Origin: Timema cristinae
Lineage: Eukaryota; Arthropoda; Insecta; Phasmatodea; Timematidae
Assembly: GCA_039000515.1 (NCBI GenBank)
Contig: JBCFYV010011135.1
Span: 15,645,934-15,709,933 of the forward strand
Direction of reading: 5' to 3'
DNA length: 64,000 bases
Positions 22,830-33,550 of the stretch are shown piece after piece. Each line of letters starts with the position of its first letter. The first letter of the stretch is position 1. The notes under the pieces are model-generated. The model saw nothing but the letters and a program-made list of their open reading frames with translations, was not told the DNA's origin and ran no database searches. Position numbers and translations under genes: made by a program.

Positions 22830-23213
22830 GCCTTGATTCTGTGTTTTATTTTGTAGCTATACTCATTATAGCCTAAATAATGTTAGATTAGGATGTTTGT
22901 AATTTTTATATTTTTGTAATAAAATACACCTTAAATATTAATTAATTAAAATAATTTTCAATAAAAAAGTGATTTTCTATTAATACAAATTTCTTGTTAC
23001 AACCCACCCCAAAGTCTGTTACAACCTACCCCGATCCGGGCGGGTTGTAACACATTACATCAAAGAGGTTTTTAATTTATAGTGCACTATTAGCTTTATT
23101 AATAATGTTTTAAAAAATGTACTGTAAAAGAACAGATCTTACTTTATTCGTGTGCACTGCCAAATCTTTTCTTATACATTGTATGGGATGCAAAAAAAAT
23201 AGTAAGTAAAAAT

Positions 23214-23238
23214 TGTTACAACCAGCCCCGGTCTCCCC
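23214..23238 (-). repeat. Pogo right terminal inverted repeat
   Basis: Reverse complement of 20086-20110. Just inside lie further TGTTACAACCYRCCCC boxes (22993-23055). Confidence 0.9.
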
Positions 23239-23439
23239 TACTCAAATAGCAACACCATTGTTTGTTCATTCATGAAGGACATATTTCAATTAGAGTTGTA
23301 TTGTGTTTAATTCCTAACCAACCTAACCTAGCCAAAACCTGTAGTTTTTACATTTGTACAGATTAAGGGTACTGTTTAAAATACATTTTTGCGATGTTGC
23401 CACGTTACATAATTTAGTTGTTTTTTCCTTGCGTGCTTT

Positions 23440-24177
23440 TAAAACAAGGTCTATGTACGCCTTAACTCCATATCTTAATGCTTTTTTGATACAAGGTCTA
23501 GGTGAGCTTTTGAACCATACTTTAATGCTCTTTTGATACACGGTCTAGGTGAGCTTTTGAACAATACTTTAATGCTCTTTTGATACAAGGTCTAGGTGAG
23601 CTTTTGAGACATATTTTAGTGCTCTTTTTGATACAAGGTCTATGTGAGTTTTTGAAAAATACTTTAATGCTCTTTAGATACACGGTCTAGGTGAGCTTTT
23701 GAACCATACTTTAATGCTCTTTTGATACACGGTCTAGGTGAGCTTTAGATACCCTATCTTAGTGCTCTTTTGATACACGGTCTAGGTGAGCTTTAGATAC
23801 CCTATCTTAGTGCTCTTTTGATACAAGGTCTAGGTGAGCTTTTGAGACATATCTTAGTGTTATTTTGATACAAGGTCTAGGTGAGCTTTTGATCCATATC
23901 TTAGTGTTATTGGGTGACCTGGTGGTCTAGGGGTAAGGTGTCAGACTGCTGTGCTGGCGGCCGGGGTTCAATCCTCGGTCCCGGCACAGATTTATCTGAT
24001 TACCAAACCCTTCCTTCACCTCTGACAAGACATCTTGTGAATGTGGGGAATGCCAGGCCGCCACCGTGGTTCGGATTCCACGTTAAACTGTAGGTCCTTC
24101 ATTTCATCTCACAATCACCCTACCATTACACATTAGCGTAAGTGCGTATAACCCGAACGGGTAGTAAGACGCGGTGC

Positions 24178-24216
<39 letters not shown>

Positions 24217-24325
24217 GTGTTATTTTGATACAAGGTCTAGGTGAGCTTTTGATCCATATCTTAGTGTTTTTTTTGATACAAGGTCTAGGTGAGCTTTTGA
24301 TCCACACCTCTGGTGAGCTTTTGAG
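23440..24325 (+). repeat. Minisatellite S1, 45-47 bp, left array copy 1
   Basis: About 10 units before a SINE insertion at 23921-24216 and 2-3 units after it. Units alternate variants (AACCATACTTTAATG, GAGACATATCTTAGTG, GATACCCTATCTTAGTG). Confidence 0.9.
23918..24216 (+). repeat. Type-2 SINE with (AAT)13 tail inside minisatellite S1
   Basis: Starts GGTGACCTGGTGGTCTAGGG, box B GGGGTTCAATCCTCGG, tail CCCGAACGGGTAGTAAGACG and (AAT)n. The phrase GTGTTAT flanks both sides (before 23918 and after 24216) and is probably the target duplication, though it is also part of the satellite unit. Confidence 0.9.
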
Positions 24326-24515
24326 GCTCTCCGCTCAATGGGATATCTTCTAGTGGCCTGATGGTCCAGTATACACCTTCAAATTAGTTCTGGTAAAATG
24401 TAAGTCAAATGGGGAAGTTTGTTAGGAGTATGAGAGCAAAGAAATATTTTTCAAACAACAAAACATATCCAACACGCTATAAAGAAAATTAATCAAAAGC
24501 TGTTTTAATGAAGAA

Positions 24516-24546
<31 letters not shown>

Positions 24547-24589
24547 TTTTTAAATACCACGAGTCGTCAAACAAGATTCCCCTCCAAAA

Positions 24590-24820
24590 AACAACAAAAA
24601 ACCCTAGAAATAAAAGGCAGGCACGCGGGAAAGATTGCTTCGTGCTTGCGAAGACTCCTCCCTTGAAACGGGTCGGACCAATCTTAAAGAGAGGACCGCG
24701 GCCATCTTAAGAGGTCGGCGCTCACCGGTCGGATGTCTTCGCGGCAGCCAATCCAGGAACAGATTCCTGGAACAAAGAACTCATTGTTAACCCCGGAACA
24801 CGTGGGAAGATGTTTTTCAA
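24590..24820. other. CpG-rich segment, copy 1
   Basis: GC-rich island in AT-rich DNA containing GACCGCGGCCATCTTAAGAG (YY1-like GCCATCTT) and AGCCAATCC (CCAAT box). No ORF. Repeated at about 32195-32385 within segment Z copy 2. It may be a buried promoter of the surrounding element. Confidence 0.3.
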
Positions 24821-24837
24821 ACATCTTTTTTTTTTTA

Positions 24838-25075
24838 TTATTAACACAGCGTCTTACTACCCTTTCGGGTCATACACATATGTATATTTATGTACTAATT
24901 ACGCTGATGAGTTAGGGATTAGGAAGGTTGAATTTAGAGTGAGGATACCTGCATTTGCGTGGAAGGCGAGTGTAAAACATTGTTTTGGATAAACCACCCT
25001 CGATACATCCGACTGGGATTCAAACCCCAATCCCCCTGTAATCGGTAGTTCAATTCAACACTAGAATGACGCCTT
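24838..25075 (-). repeat. Type-1 SINE
   Basis: Reverse tail GCGTCTTACTACCCTTTCGG, GCATTTGCGTGGAAGGCGAG, box B complement GGGATTCAAACCCC and the head complement at the right. Confidence 0.8.
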
Positions 25076-25094
25076 AGACTATACGGTGAACGAA

Positions 25095-25245
25095 GCAGGT
25101 ATTAGACGTCGAGGTAAGGTGGAAAACCATATAGGAAAAAAACATCTAAAGTACCCCAAATCAGGATTCGAACCCCGGTCTAACTTGTCATCGGCAGTCC
25201 AGTCTATTGTGAAAGTGATTCCTCAGACGAGTGATATCAAACTCA
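25095..25245 (-). repeat. 5' half of a type-1 SINE
   Basis: GGATTCGAACCCCGGTC and CGGCAGTCCAGTCTATTGTG are the complement of the SINE head and box B. The tail is missing. Confidence 0.65.
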
Positions 25246-25342
25246 ACCTAACTGAAGGACCAGATTCACAAATCCGCGTTGGGTTGCTGACCACAGCCTA
25301 GGAACATGTTTTCTTAAATATATTTTACACCTTGTTATTTGT

Positions 25343-25480
25343 AGCGCGTCTTACTACACGTCTGGACTGTACACATTTTTATCATACCAGTAGGTTAGGG
25401 ATGAGTAATGTATAATTTAGAGTAAATGTAGCTGCATTAGATTTAATGGATTGTGTGATACTAAAAGAAAAATAGCCCTT
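25343..25480 (-). repeat. 3' half of a type-1 SINE
   Basis: Begins with the reversed tail GCGCGTCTTACTACACGTCT and fades after about 130 bp where the next SINE begins. Confidence 0.6.
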
Positions 25481-25494
25481 TATACATCAGGCTG

Positions 25495-25735
25495 TATCCG
25501 CTTCAGTGGCTGCATGGTCTAACGCGCTACTCTTGTAGTAGACTAAACTGCCGATGACGGGGAGATTGAGGTTCGAATCTCGGTAGTGTGTTCTGCGTAT
25601 GGTTAAAAAAACACTATTTCTCCACGAAAATGCGGGTACACTTCCTATAAATATAACCATCCTAATACAAAAAACCATTAGTGTAATTATTACATAAGTG
25701 TATAACCCAAACGGGTATTATAACGTGATGCTAAA
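25495..25735 (+). repeat. Type-1 SINE
   Basis: TCCGCTTCAGTGGCTGCATG head, GAGGTTCGAATCTCGG box B and a tail ATAACCCAAACGGGTATTAT that has lost part of the consensus. Confidence 0.8.
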
Positions 25736-25938
25736 AAAAAAAACCACCAGGCTGTAATTCGAACCCTGACCTCCCTGAAACCAGCAGAATAGACCTGATG
25801 ATCCTGACGTTTAATCCGTGTGTTCACCCATGTAAGTTTTCTCTATTAATTGTATTATAATTGCTTCTTAATTGGACGCTCATCTGCAGCTGACGATTTC
25901 CACACGACCATCACAGACTATGCCTTAAAAATGAGTTA

Positions 25939-25963
25939 GGTATGACCTTGGGCACGGAATAGC
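25939..25963. other. Micro-inverted 25-bp block (orientation 1)
   Basis: GGTATGACCTTGGGCACGGA plus ATAGC here appears reverse-complemented, with one mismatch, at 33526-33550 in the other copy. It is bounded by TTA on the left and TAA on the right. It lies in a tRNA-like SINE fragment (25915-26045). Confidence 0.9.
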
Positions 25964-26045
25964 TAAGTGGTAAGAGCATTTACGTACCAAACAAAGAGTC
26001 CACGGTTTGATTACCGTGTCTATGTGTCATTTTTCAATTTAAAGA

Positions 26046-26997
26046 CCGTACCTAGCCACTATAATATCTTGTGGGGCGTGGTTTTTTAACTATTACGTGA
26101 TTATATTTGGGCCATTTTTGACCCCCTTCCCCCTTTGAAATTAAAACTTTCGCTATATTTGTCGAATGTTTTTTTCACAAACAAAAACTTGATATTTTAT
26201 GCAATGTATAAGTTTCTGTTAATTATTAACCTAGATGTGTATATTAATGGTGCTGAATAATTAACAATAAATATACTGCTATTGTAAACTGAATTTAAAT
26301 TTATTATAGACCTACTAAACAGGAAAAATTAAAAAGCTGTAAAATTACAAAAATAAATTTTAATTTATTCTTAATTGGAATTATAAAAATAATTATTAGC
26401 GAATATATGAAATATTATAGTTATAAAAAAACTCTAGCCCACTTTTAATATGATGACCAAGGTTCTTAAATCCACGTCTATACACTTTTAATTATTATCT
26501 GTCCATCTGGGATGGCTGGGTCACTGCATTATTCTCTCTCTCTGTCTTAAGTAAGCATTGTTCTGCCCCCTACCCCCACTCCCCACCCGTTTCTTTCCTG
26601 TCAGCTCGAACCCCTATACTCTAAGACGCTTACGTAATAATTTAACGTCCACTTGCCTATATAATCAATAGTCATTAATTATATCTTGCTCAAACTTCAT
26701 CCCAAAATGGTGGACCTAATCTAAATTAGATAGAATTAGATATGTCCTTTAAAAGTTCGACTAAATCATTGACTCTATACTAATCAATATTCACAAACCC
26801 ATACAATTATCACAAGTTTAGAAACTTAGACGTAAAATTATGTTTAGCATTACTTTAAAAGGTTATTCATATTTGATAGTAGAATTTAAAATTAATATTC
26901 GACGGACTTAGATTAAACTTATTAGGCACATTATTCCCACAAGAAAACCTTGAATTTCTCTTCTTTTTTTTTTTCATCATACTTATAGCGCGTTGCT
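26046..26997. other. No gene seen
   Basis: AT-rich interior of the foldback-like element. A short C-rich patch (CCCCCTACCCCCACTCCCC) lies at 26569-26590. No ORF with a recognisable domain. Confidence 0.4.
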
Positions 26998-27455
26998 TCT
27001 AAAGATTGTGCAACACATACCAATCAATTCTGTAATACAGTCGACTATAAATCATAAATTTACACCAACACTTTTGCACGTGGATCATTTATGGTTAAAC
27101 ATTAATGGTGCTAAGGAGTTAAAAGAGGGTGATATTGAACATTTTTGAAATATTAAATTATATTTAGATAAGAACTGCATTGAAAAGGCCGTTTTTTAAT
27201 ATTTTAGTAAGGCTTCACAGATAAGCATTATGCACAAATCTTCATTCTGTCATAATAAGGATATACTGTAGTTACTAACAAGAAACTTTGTCGCTTTGTC
27301 CCCCATCGTCACCGCGGAAAATGTCGAGTAATCATTCAAATACGAATGCACTGCACACCTTTCTGCCATATCGTAGGTGTTTTCTTTTCCCTTTTACTCC
27401 CATATCTCACGTGAGCCGGGAGCTGAGTTGGGCCTGCTATGATGAACGCTCTTAA
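26998..27455 (+). repeat. Repeat B, copy 2
   Basis: Matches 15440-15895 and 62790-63190 across GCACGTGGATCATTTATGG to GGGCCTGCTATGATGAACGC. Confidence 0.7.
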
Positions 27456-27504
27456 CAACTTAAACCACATCGGTGTGAATTATTTTCTAAATGTCAAACT
27501 CATA

Positions 27505-27830
27505 ATAGAGTCTCGTTTTCCGGTGACAGGGAGATCAGGGGCTCGAATCCAAGGTGGGTTTAGTTTATTGATACAGGTTATTTTTTTTCTCCCTAAAGTG
27601 TTTATCATTCAGCGAACATGTGGGTGTATCGGTATTCATTTCATATGAATAATTATACCTTTCAGTTCACTATTAATTTATGTTAATTAAATGTGACTTT
27701 CTTCAGTGGCTGAATGGTCTAAGGCGTAAATCTCGTGTTAGACTGGCTTGCTGAAGACGGGGTGATTGGGGTTCGAATCAAGATTGGTTCTATTGAGGGT
27801 GGTTTTTACTTTAAAAAAAAAATGTAGGTA
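27505..27830 (+). repeat. Two partial type-1 SINE heads
   Basis: 27505-27650 (GGTGACAGGGAGATCAGGGG, CTCGAATCC) and 27706-27830 (TTCTTCAGTGGCTGAATGG, GGGGTTCGAATCAAG). Neither has the shared 3' tail. Confidence 0.55.
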
Positions 27831-27954
27831 GCAAAATGCGGTAGTAGTTATATTAATAAACTAATAGTAATAATATTGACTTAATCTTAACTTAGGTTCA
27901 CTTTGAAATATTAAAAGTATAATTTGTGTTCTGCATTTTCCTTCAATAGCGCAC

Positions 27955-28520
27955 AAGAGGGAGAAACTTAATATCAAAAGCACACGAAGATATGAATAAA
28001 ATGTTCACATAAATCTAGTATAAAAAGCGCACGAAGATATGGATCAAAAGCTCACATAGACCTAATATCAAAAGTGCGCGATAATATGGATCAAAAGCTC
28101 ACATAGATATAATATCCAAAGTGCATGAATATATGGTATAAAAGCTCACATAGATCTAGTTTCAAAAACACACTAAGATATGTATCAAAAAGTCACATAT
28201 AACTACAATCAAAAGCGCACGAAAATATGGATCAAAAGCTCACATAGATCTAGTTTCAAAAACTCACGAAGATATGGATCAAACAGTCACATATAAATAG
28301 TATCAAAAGCGCACGAAAATATGGATCAAAAGCTCAGCTAGACCTAGTATCAAAAGTGCACGAAGAAATGGATCAAAAGCTCACCTTGTTTCAAAAGCTC
28401 ACGAATATATGGATAAAAAGTGCACCTATACCTTGTATCAAAAAAGCAACAACTTCTGGATCAAAAGCATATGAAGATACATGTTAAAAGCTCACCTAGA
28501 ACTTGTATCAAAAGTGCACA
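27955..28520 (-). repeat. Minisatellite S1, right array in inverted orientation, copy 1
   Basis: About 12 units of the form GCGCACGAAGATATGGATCA, AAAGCTCACATAGACC, TAGTATCAAAA. The reverse complement reads GGTCTATGTGAGCTTTTGAT, CCATATCTTCGTGC, the S1 unit. Confidence 0.85.
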
Positions 28521-28804
28521 GGGAAAATAACAACTGCACAACATGTCTAACATGTATTGTAAACAACCTCATTACCATTTACAATTCACAAAACTCATGA
28601 TACTTGTAATTTACGAAAACATTACATTTCTTGCAGTGTTTCTATATAGGGCTCAGACACTACAAACATTGGTGCATTTTCAATGCTCCTACATTGTGCA
28701 CTTCAGATGTACTACAATCCAGGTGACCTTTCATTACGTACCCATTACGATCACAAGCATGTGTTAAATACTCAGCTGGCCAAATGGTTTATGATATCGG
28801 GCTT

Positions 28805-29066
28805 GCTATGGTCTATATGATCCCATAAAAACACTTAGATGACTTCTAAAGGTGTTTAATATTTAGAAATTTTACTAGCCTTCAGCAGTTAGGGGGCAAT
28901 GTTGCCATAAAATAACACTTCAGATAGCTTCTAAAGGTGTTTAATATTTAGACATTTTCCTAGCCTTCGGCAGTTAGGGAGTTGTGGTCCCAAAAAAAAA
29001 CTTCAGATAGCTTCTAGATTTGTTTAATATTTGGAAATTTTCCTAGCCTTTGGCAGTTAGGGAGTT
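28805..29066 (+). repeat. Minisatellite S2, about 80 bp, copy 1 (cut by gap)
   Basis: Units CACTTCAGATAGCTTCTAAA, GGTGTTTAATATTTAGA, TTTTCCTAGCCTTCGGCAG, TTAGGGAG repeat about three times before the N gap. The complete array is at 36405-36790. Confidence 0.85.
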
Positions 29067-29166
29067 NNNNNNNNNNNNNNNNNNNNNNNNNNNNNNNNNN
29101 NNNNNNNNNNNNNNNNNNNNNNNNNNNNNNNNNNNNNNNNNNNNNNNNNNNNNNNNNNNNNNNNNN
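29067..29166. other. Assembly gap (100 N)
   Basis: Exactly 100 N, with the end of segment Z copy 1 on the left and the start of copy 2 on the right. Confidence 0.99.
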
Positions 29167-29994
29167 AATTATATATATGTATATATTTCAATTAAAAGAT
29201 AAGAAAGTATTTATTTTCACTTTTTTGTTACATAAATCCCTAGTTTCTCAAATATACATTTATTTCTTTACAATTACTATTAGTTTTCCAGAGCTTTGTT
29301 GCTTTTAATACTAGATATTAATAGAAATTCTGACTGAAATAATAATTTGAAGTCATTAGCAAATGACTTAAGAATTTATTTATAAGCAATAATGAAATTC
29401 AAAAAAATAAATAATTTTAAATATATTTATGTGTCCAAACAATAAATTCTTTCTTTGGCAATTAATAATTGTTTCTTTGAAATTTACACTGAAACTAACG
29501 TTCTTTTAGTATTATTTGACTTTATATAGGTCAGCGTTAACTAAAATTATCCAAGAAAAAAGAATTTTAATAAATAATTTTGTGTTTCAACTATTTTTTT
29601 CTCTCCATTATATTAATCTCTCTACTGATTCTACACTAAATCTCTCTTTTTATTTTTTTATTTTCGTAACCTGATATATAACGATATATACGAACACCAT
29701 GGCCTCATGACGTATGAGAGAAAAGTCGCTTTTGTGATTACATTTTAATGTAATAAATGCGTTTTCTAAAAAAAAAAAAGTTACAGTAACTCAAATTGCA
29801 ACCACCATTGTTTGTTCATTCATGAAGGACATATTTCAATTAGAGTTGTATTGTGTTTAAATCCTAACCAATCTAACCTAGCCAAAACCTGTAGTTTTTT
29901 ACATTTGTACAGATTAAGGGTAATGTTTTAAAAATACATTTTTTGCGATGTTGCCACGTTACATAATTTAGTTGTTTTTTCCTTGCGTGCTTTT

Positions 29995-31515
29995 AAAACA
30001 AGGTCTATGTACGCCTTAACTTCCATATCTTAATGCTTTTTTGATACAAGGTCTAGGTGAGCTTTTGAAACCATACTTAATGCTCTTTTAATACACGTTC
30101 TAGGTGAGCTTTAGATACCTATCTTAGTGCTCTTTGATACAAGGTCTAGGTGGCTTTTGAGACATATTTTTAGTGCTCTTTTTGATACAAGGTCTATGTG
30201 AGTTTTTGAAAAATACTTTAATGCTCTTTAGATACACGGCTAGGTGAGCTTTTGAACCATACTTTAATGCTCTTTTTGATACACGGTCTAGGTGAGCTTT
30301 AGATACCCTATCTTGTGCTCTTTTGATACAAGGTCTAGGTGAGCTTTTGAGACATATCTTAGTGCTCTTTTTGATACAAGGTCTAAGGTGAGCTTTTGAG
30401 ACATATCTTAGTGTTATTTTGATACAAGGTCTTGGTGAGCTTTTGAACCATACTTTAATGCTCTTTTGATACACGGTCTAGGTGAGCTTTAGATACCCTA
30501 TTCTTAGTGCTCTTTTGATGCAAGGTCAGGTGATTTTTTGAGACATATTTTAGTGCTCTTTTTGATAACAAGGTCTAGTGGCTTTTGATCCATATCTTAG
30601 TGTTATTTTGATACAAGGTTCCTAGGTGAGCTTTTGATCCATATCTTAGTGTTATTTTGATACAAGGTCTAGGTGAGCTTTTGAGACATATCTTAGTGCT
30701 CTTTTTGATTACAAAAAGGTCTAGGTGAGCTTTTTTAACAATACTTTAATGCTCTTTTTGATACAAGGTCTAGGTGAGCTTTTGAGACATATTTTTGTGC
30801 TCTTTTTGATACAAGGTCTATGTGAGTTTTTGAACCATACTTTAATGCTCTTCAGATACCACGGTCTAGGTGAGCTTTTGAACCATACTGTAATGCTCTT
30901 TTGATACACGGTCTAGTGAGCTTTAGATACCCTATCTTAGTGCTCTTTTGATACAAGGTCTAGGTGGCTTTTTAACAATACTTTAATGCTTTTTTGATAC
31001 AAGGTCTAGGTGAGGCTTTTGAGACATATTTTTGTGCTCTTTTTGATACAAGGTCTATGTGAGTTTTTGAACCCATACTTTAATGCTCTTCAGATACACG
31101 GTCTAGGTGAGCTTTTGAAACCATACTGTAATGCTCTTTTGATACACGGTCTAGGTGAGCTTTAGATACCCTATCTTAGTGCTCTTTTGATACAAGGTCT
31201 AGGTGAGCTTTTGATCCATATCTTAGTGTTATTTTGATACAAAGTCTAGGTGAGGCTTTTGATCCAAATCTTAGTGTTATTTTGATACAAGGTCTAGGTG
31301 TAGCTTTTGAGACATATCTTAGTGCTCTTTTTGATACAAGGTCTAGGTGAAGCTTTTGATCCATATCTTAGTGTTATTTTGATACAAGGTCTAGGTGAGC
31401 TTTGAACAATACTTTAATGCTCCTTTTGATACAAGGTCTAGGTGAGCTTTTGAGACATATCTTAGTGTTATTTTGATTACAAGGTCTAGGTGAGCATTTG
31501 ATCCATATCTTAGTT
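29995..31515 (+). repeat. Minisatellite S1, left array copy 2, expanded
   Basis: About 32 units against about 10 in copy 1, with the same unit variants, followed by the SINE at 31520-31805 and 2 further units to about 31910. Confidence 0.9.
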
Positions 31516-31517
31516 TT

Positions 31518-31815
31518 TATTGGGTGACCTGGTGTCTAGGGGTAAGGTGTCAGACTGCTGTGCATGGCGGCCGGGGTTCAATCCTTGGTCCCGGCACAGA
31601 TTTATCTGATTACCAAACCCTTCCTTCACCTCTGACAAGACATCTTGTGAATGTGGGGATAGCCAGGCCACCACCGTGGTTCGGATTCCACGTTTAAATG
31701 TAGGTCCTTATTTCATCTCACAATCACCTTACCATTACACATTAGGCGTAAGTGCGTATAACCCGAACGGGTAGTAAGACGCGGTGCTAATATAATAATA
31801 ATAATAATAATTAGT
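31518..31815 (+). repeat. Type-2 SINE with AAT tail in S1, copy 2
   Basis: The same SINE insertion as 23918-24216 at the same place in the array, with several one-base deletions (GGTGTCTAGGGGT, GTGCATGGCGG). Confidence 0.85.
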
Positions 31816-32194
31816 GTTATTTGATACAAGGTCTAGGTGAGCTTTTGATCCATATCTTAGTGTTATTTTGAACAGGTCTAGTGAGCTTTTGATCCACACC
31901 TCTGGTGAGCTTTTGAGGCTCTCCGCTCAATGGGATATCTTCTAGTGGCCTGATGGTCCAGTTACACCTTCAAATTAGTTCTGGTAAAATGTAAGTCAAA
32001 GGGGGGAAGTTTGTTAGGAGTATGAGAGGCAAAGAAATATTTTTCAAACAACAAAACATATCCAACACGCTATAAAAGAAAATTAATCAAAAGTTTGTTT
32101 TAATGAAGAAGATGTATATATATATATATTTTTAAATACCAACGAGTCGTCAAACAAGATTCCCCTCCAAAAAACAACAAAAAAACCCTAGAAA

Positions 32195-32385
32195 TAAAAG
32201 GCAGGCACGCGGGAAAGATTGCTTCGTGCTTGCGAAGACTCCTCCCTTGAAACGGGTCGAACCAATCTTAAAGAGAGGACCGCGGCCATCTTAAGAAGTC
32301 GGCGCTCACCGGTCGGATGTCTTCGCGGCAGCCAATCCAGTAACAGATTCCTGGAACAAAGAACTCATTGTTAACCCGGAACACG
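32195..32385. other. CpG-rich segment, copy 2
   Basis: Second copy of 24590-24820 with GGACCGCGGCCATCTTAAG and CAGCCAATCC retained. Confidence 0.3.
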
Positions 32386-32417
32386 TGGGAAGATGTTTTT
32401 CAAACATCTTTTTTTTT

Positions 32418-33325
32418 TATTATTATTAACACAGCGTCTTACTACCCTTTCGGGTCATACACATATGTATATTTATGTACTAATTACGTTGATGAGTTAG
32501 GGATTCGGAAGGTTGAATTTAGAGTGAGGATACCTGCATTTGCGTGGAAGGCGAGTGTAAAAACATTGTTTTGGATAAACCACCCTCGATACATCCGACT
32601 GGGATTCAAACCCCAATCCCCCTGTAATCGGTATTCAGTTCAACACTAGAATGACGCCTTAGACTATACGGTGAACGAAGCAGGTATCAGACGTAGAGGT
32701 AAGGTGGAAAACCATATAGGAAAAAAAACATCTAAAGTACCCCAAATCAGGATTCGAACCCCGGTCTAACTTGTCATCGGCAGTCCAGTCTATTGTGAAA
32801 GTGATTCCTCAGACGAGTGAATCTCAAACTCAACCTAACTGAAGGACCAGATTCACAAATCCGCGTTGGGTTGCTGGCCACAGCCTAGGAACATGTTTTC
32901 TTAAATATATTTTACAAATTGTTATTTGTAGCGCGTCTTACTACACGTCTGGACTGTACACATTTTTATCATACCAGTAGGTTAGGGATGAGTAATGTAT
33001 AATTTAGAGTAAATGTAGCCGCATTAGATTTAATGGATTGTGCGATACTATAAAAGAAAAATAGCCCTTTATACATCAGGCTGTATCCGCTTCAGTGGCT
33101 GCATGGTCTAACGCGCTACTCTTGTAGTAGACTAAACTGCCGATGACGGGGAGATTGAGGTTCGAATCTCGGTAGTGTGTTCTGCGTATGGTTTAAAAAA
33201 ACACTATTTCTCCACGAAAATGCGGTACACTTCCTATAAATATAACCATCCTAATACAAAAAACCATTAGTGTAATTATTACATAAGTGTATAACCCAAA
33301 CGGTATTATAACGTGATGCTAAAAA
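32418..33325. repeat. SINE cluster, copy 2
   Basis: 32418-32660 (-), 32680-32825 (- head), 32930-33065 (- tail) and 33075-33320 (+) correspond one to one to the SINEs at 24838-25735. Confidence 0.8.
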
Positions 33326-33525
33326 AAAACCCACCAGGCTGTAATTCGAACCCTGACCTCCCTGAAACCAGCAGAATAGACCTGATGATCCTGACGTTTA
33401 ATCCGTGTGTTCACCCATGTAAGTTTTCTCTATTAATTGTATTATAATTGCTTCTTAATTGGACGCTCATCTGCGGCTGACGATTTCCACACGACCATCA
33501 CAGACTATGCCTTAAAAATGAGTTA

Positions 33526-33550
33526 GCTATTCCGTGCCCAAGGTCGTACC
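33526..33550. other. Micro-inverted 25-bp block (orientation 2)
   Basis: GCTATTCCGTGCCCAAGGTC then GTACC, the reverse complement of 25939-25963 with one difference. Flanks are identical on both sides. Confidence 0.9.

Larger units (their letters stand above)
20086..23238 (+). mobile_element. Pogo-like DNA transposon, almost intact
   Basis: A 3153-bp element. Left end GGGGAGACCGGGGCTGG then TTGTAACA; the right end is its exact reverse complement (GTTACAACCAGCCCCGG then TCTCCCC). It is flanked by the TA target duplication (20084-20085, 23239-23240) expected for Tc1/mariner/pogo elements. The duplicated segment at about 29780-29790 has the empty site (GTTACAGTAACTCAAATTGC), with one extra A relative to a simple TA model. 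It carries one two-exon transposase gene and subterminal GTTGTAACA boxes. Confidence 0.93.
23420..28545. mobile_element. Foldback-like element with inverted minisatellite arms (copy 1)
   Basis: The left arm is a 45-47-bp tandem array (23440-24325: GATACAAGGTCTAGGTGAGC, TTTTGATCCATATCTTAGTG). The right arm (27955-28520) is the same satellite in opposite orientation. Similarity continues about 25 bp outside the arrays (left AGTTGTTTTTTCCTTGCGTG; the right complement reads AGTTGTTATTTTCCCTGTGC). The interior of about 3.6 kb has only SINEs, repeat B and AT-rich DNA, no recognisable gene. Drosophila foldback elements also have arms of tandem subrepeats; the comparison is structural only. Confidence 0.5.
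19455..29066 (+). repeat. Segment Z, copy 1 (duplicate of 29167-36656)
   Basis: Colinear with 29167-36656 from TATATATTTCAATTAAAAG to TTTGGCAGTTAGGGAGTT, which ends at the N gap. It differs by the 3.15-kb pogo insertion, shorter minisatellite arrays and a 25-bp micro-inversion, plus short indels. Confidence 0.93.

Noticed and set aside
23440..24325. CRISPR-like array
   Set aside because: Units are contiguous diverged minisatellite repeats without unique spacers, in a eukaryotic repeat context.
30124..31364. Repetitive minus frames (SSPRPCIKK style)
   Set aside because: Translations of minisatellite S1. Frames break with each indel.
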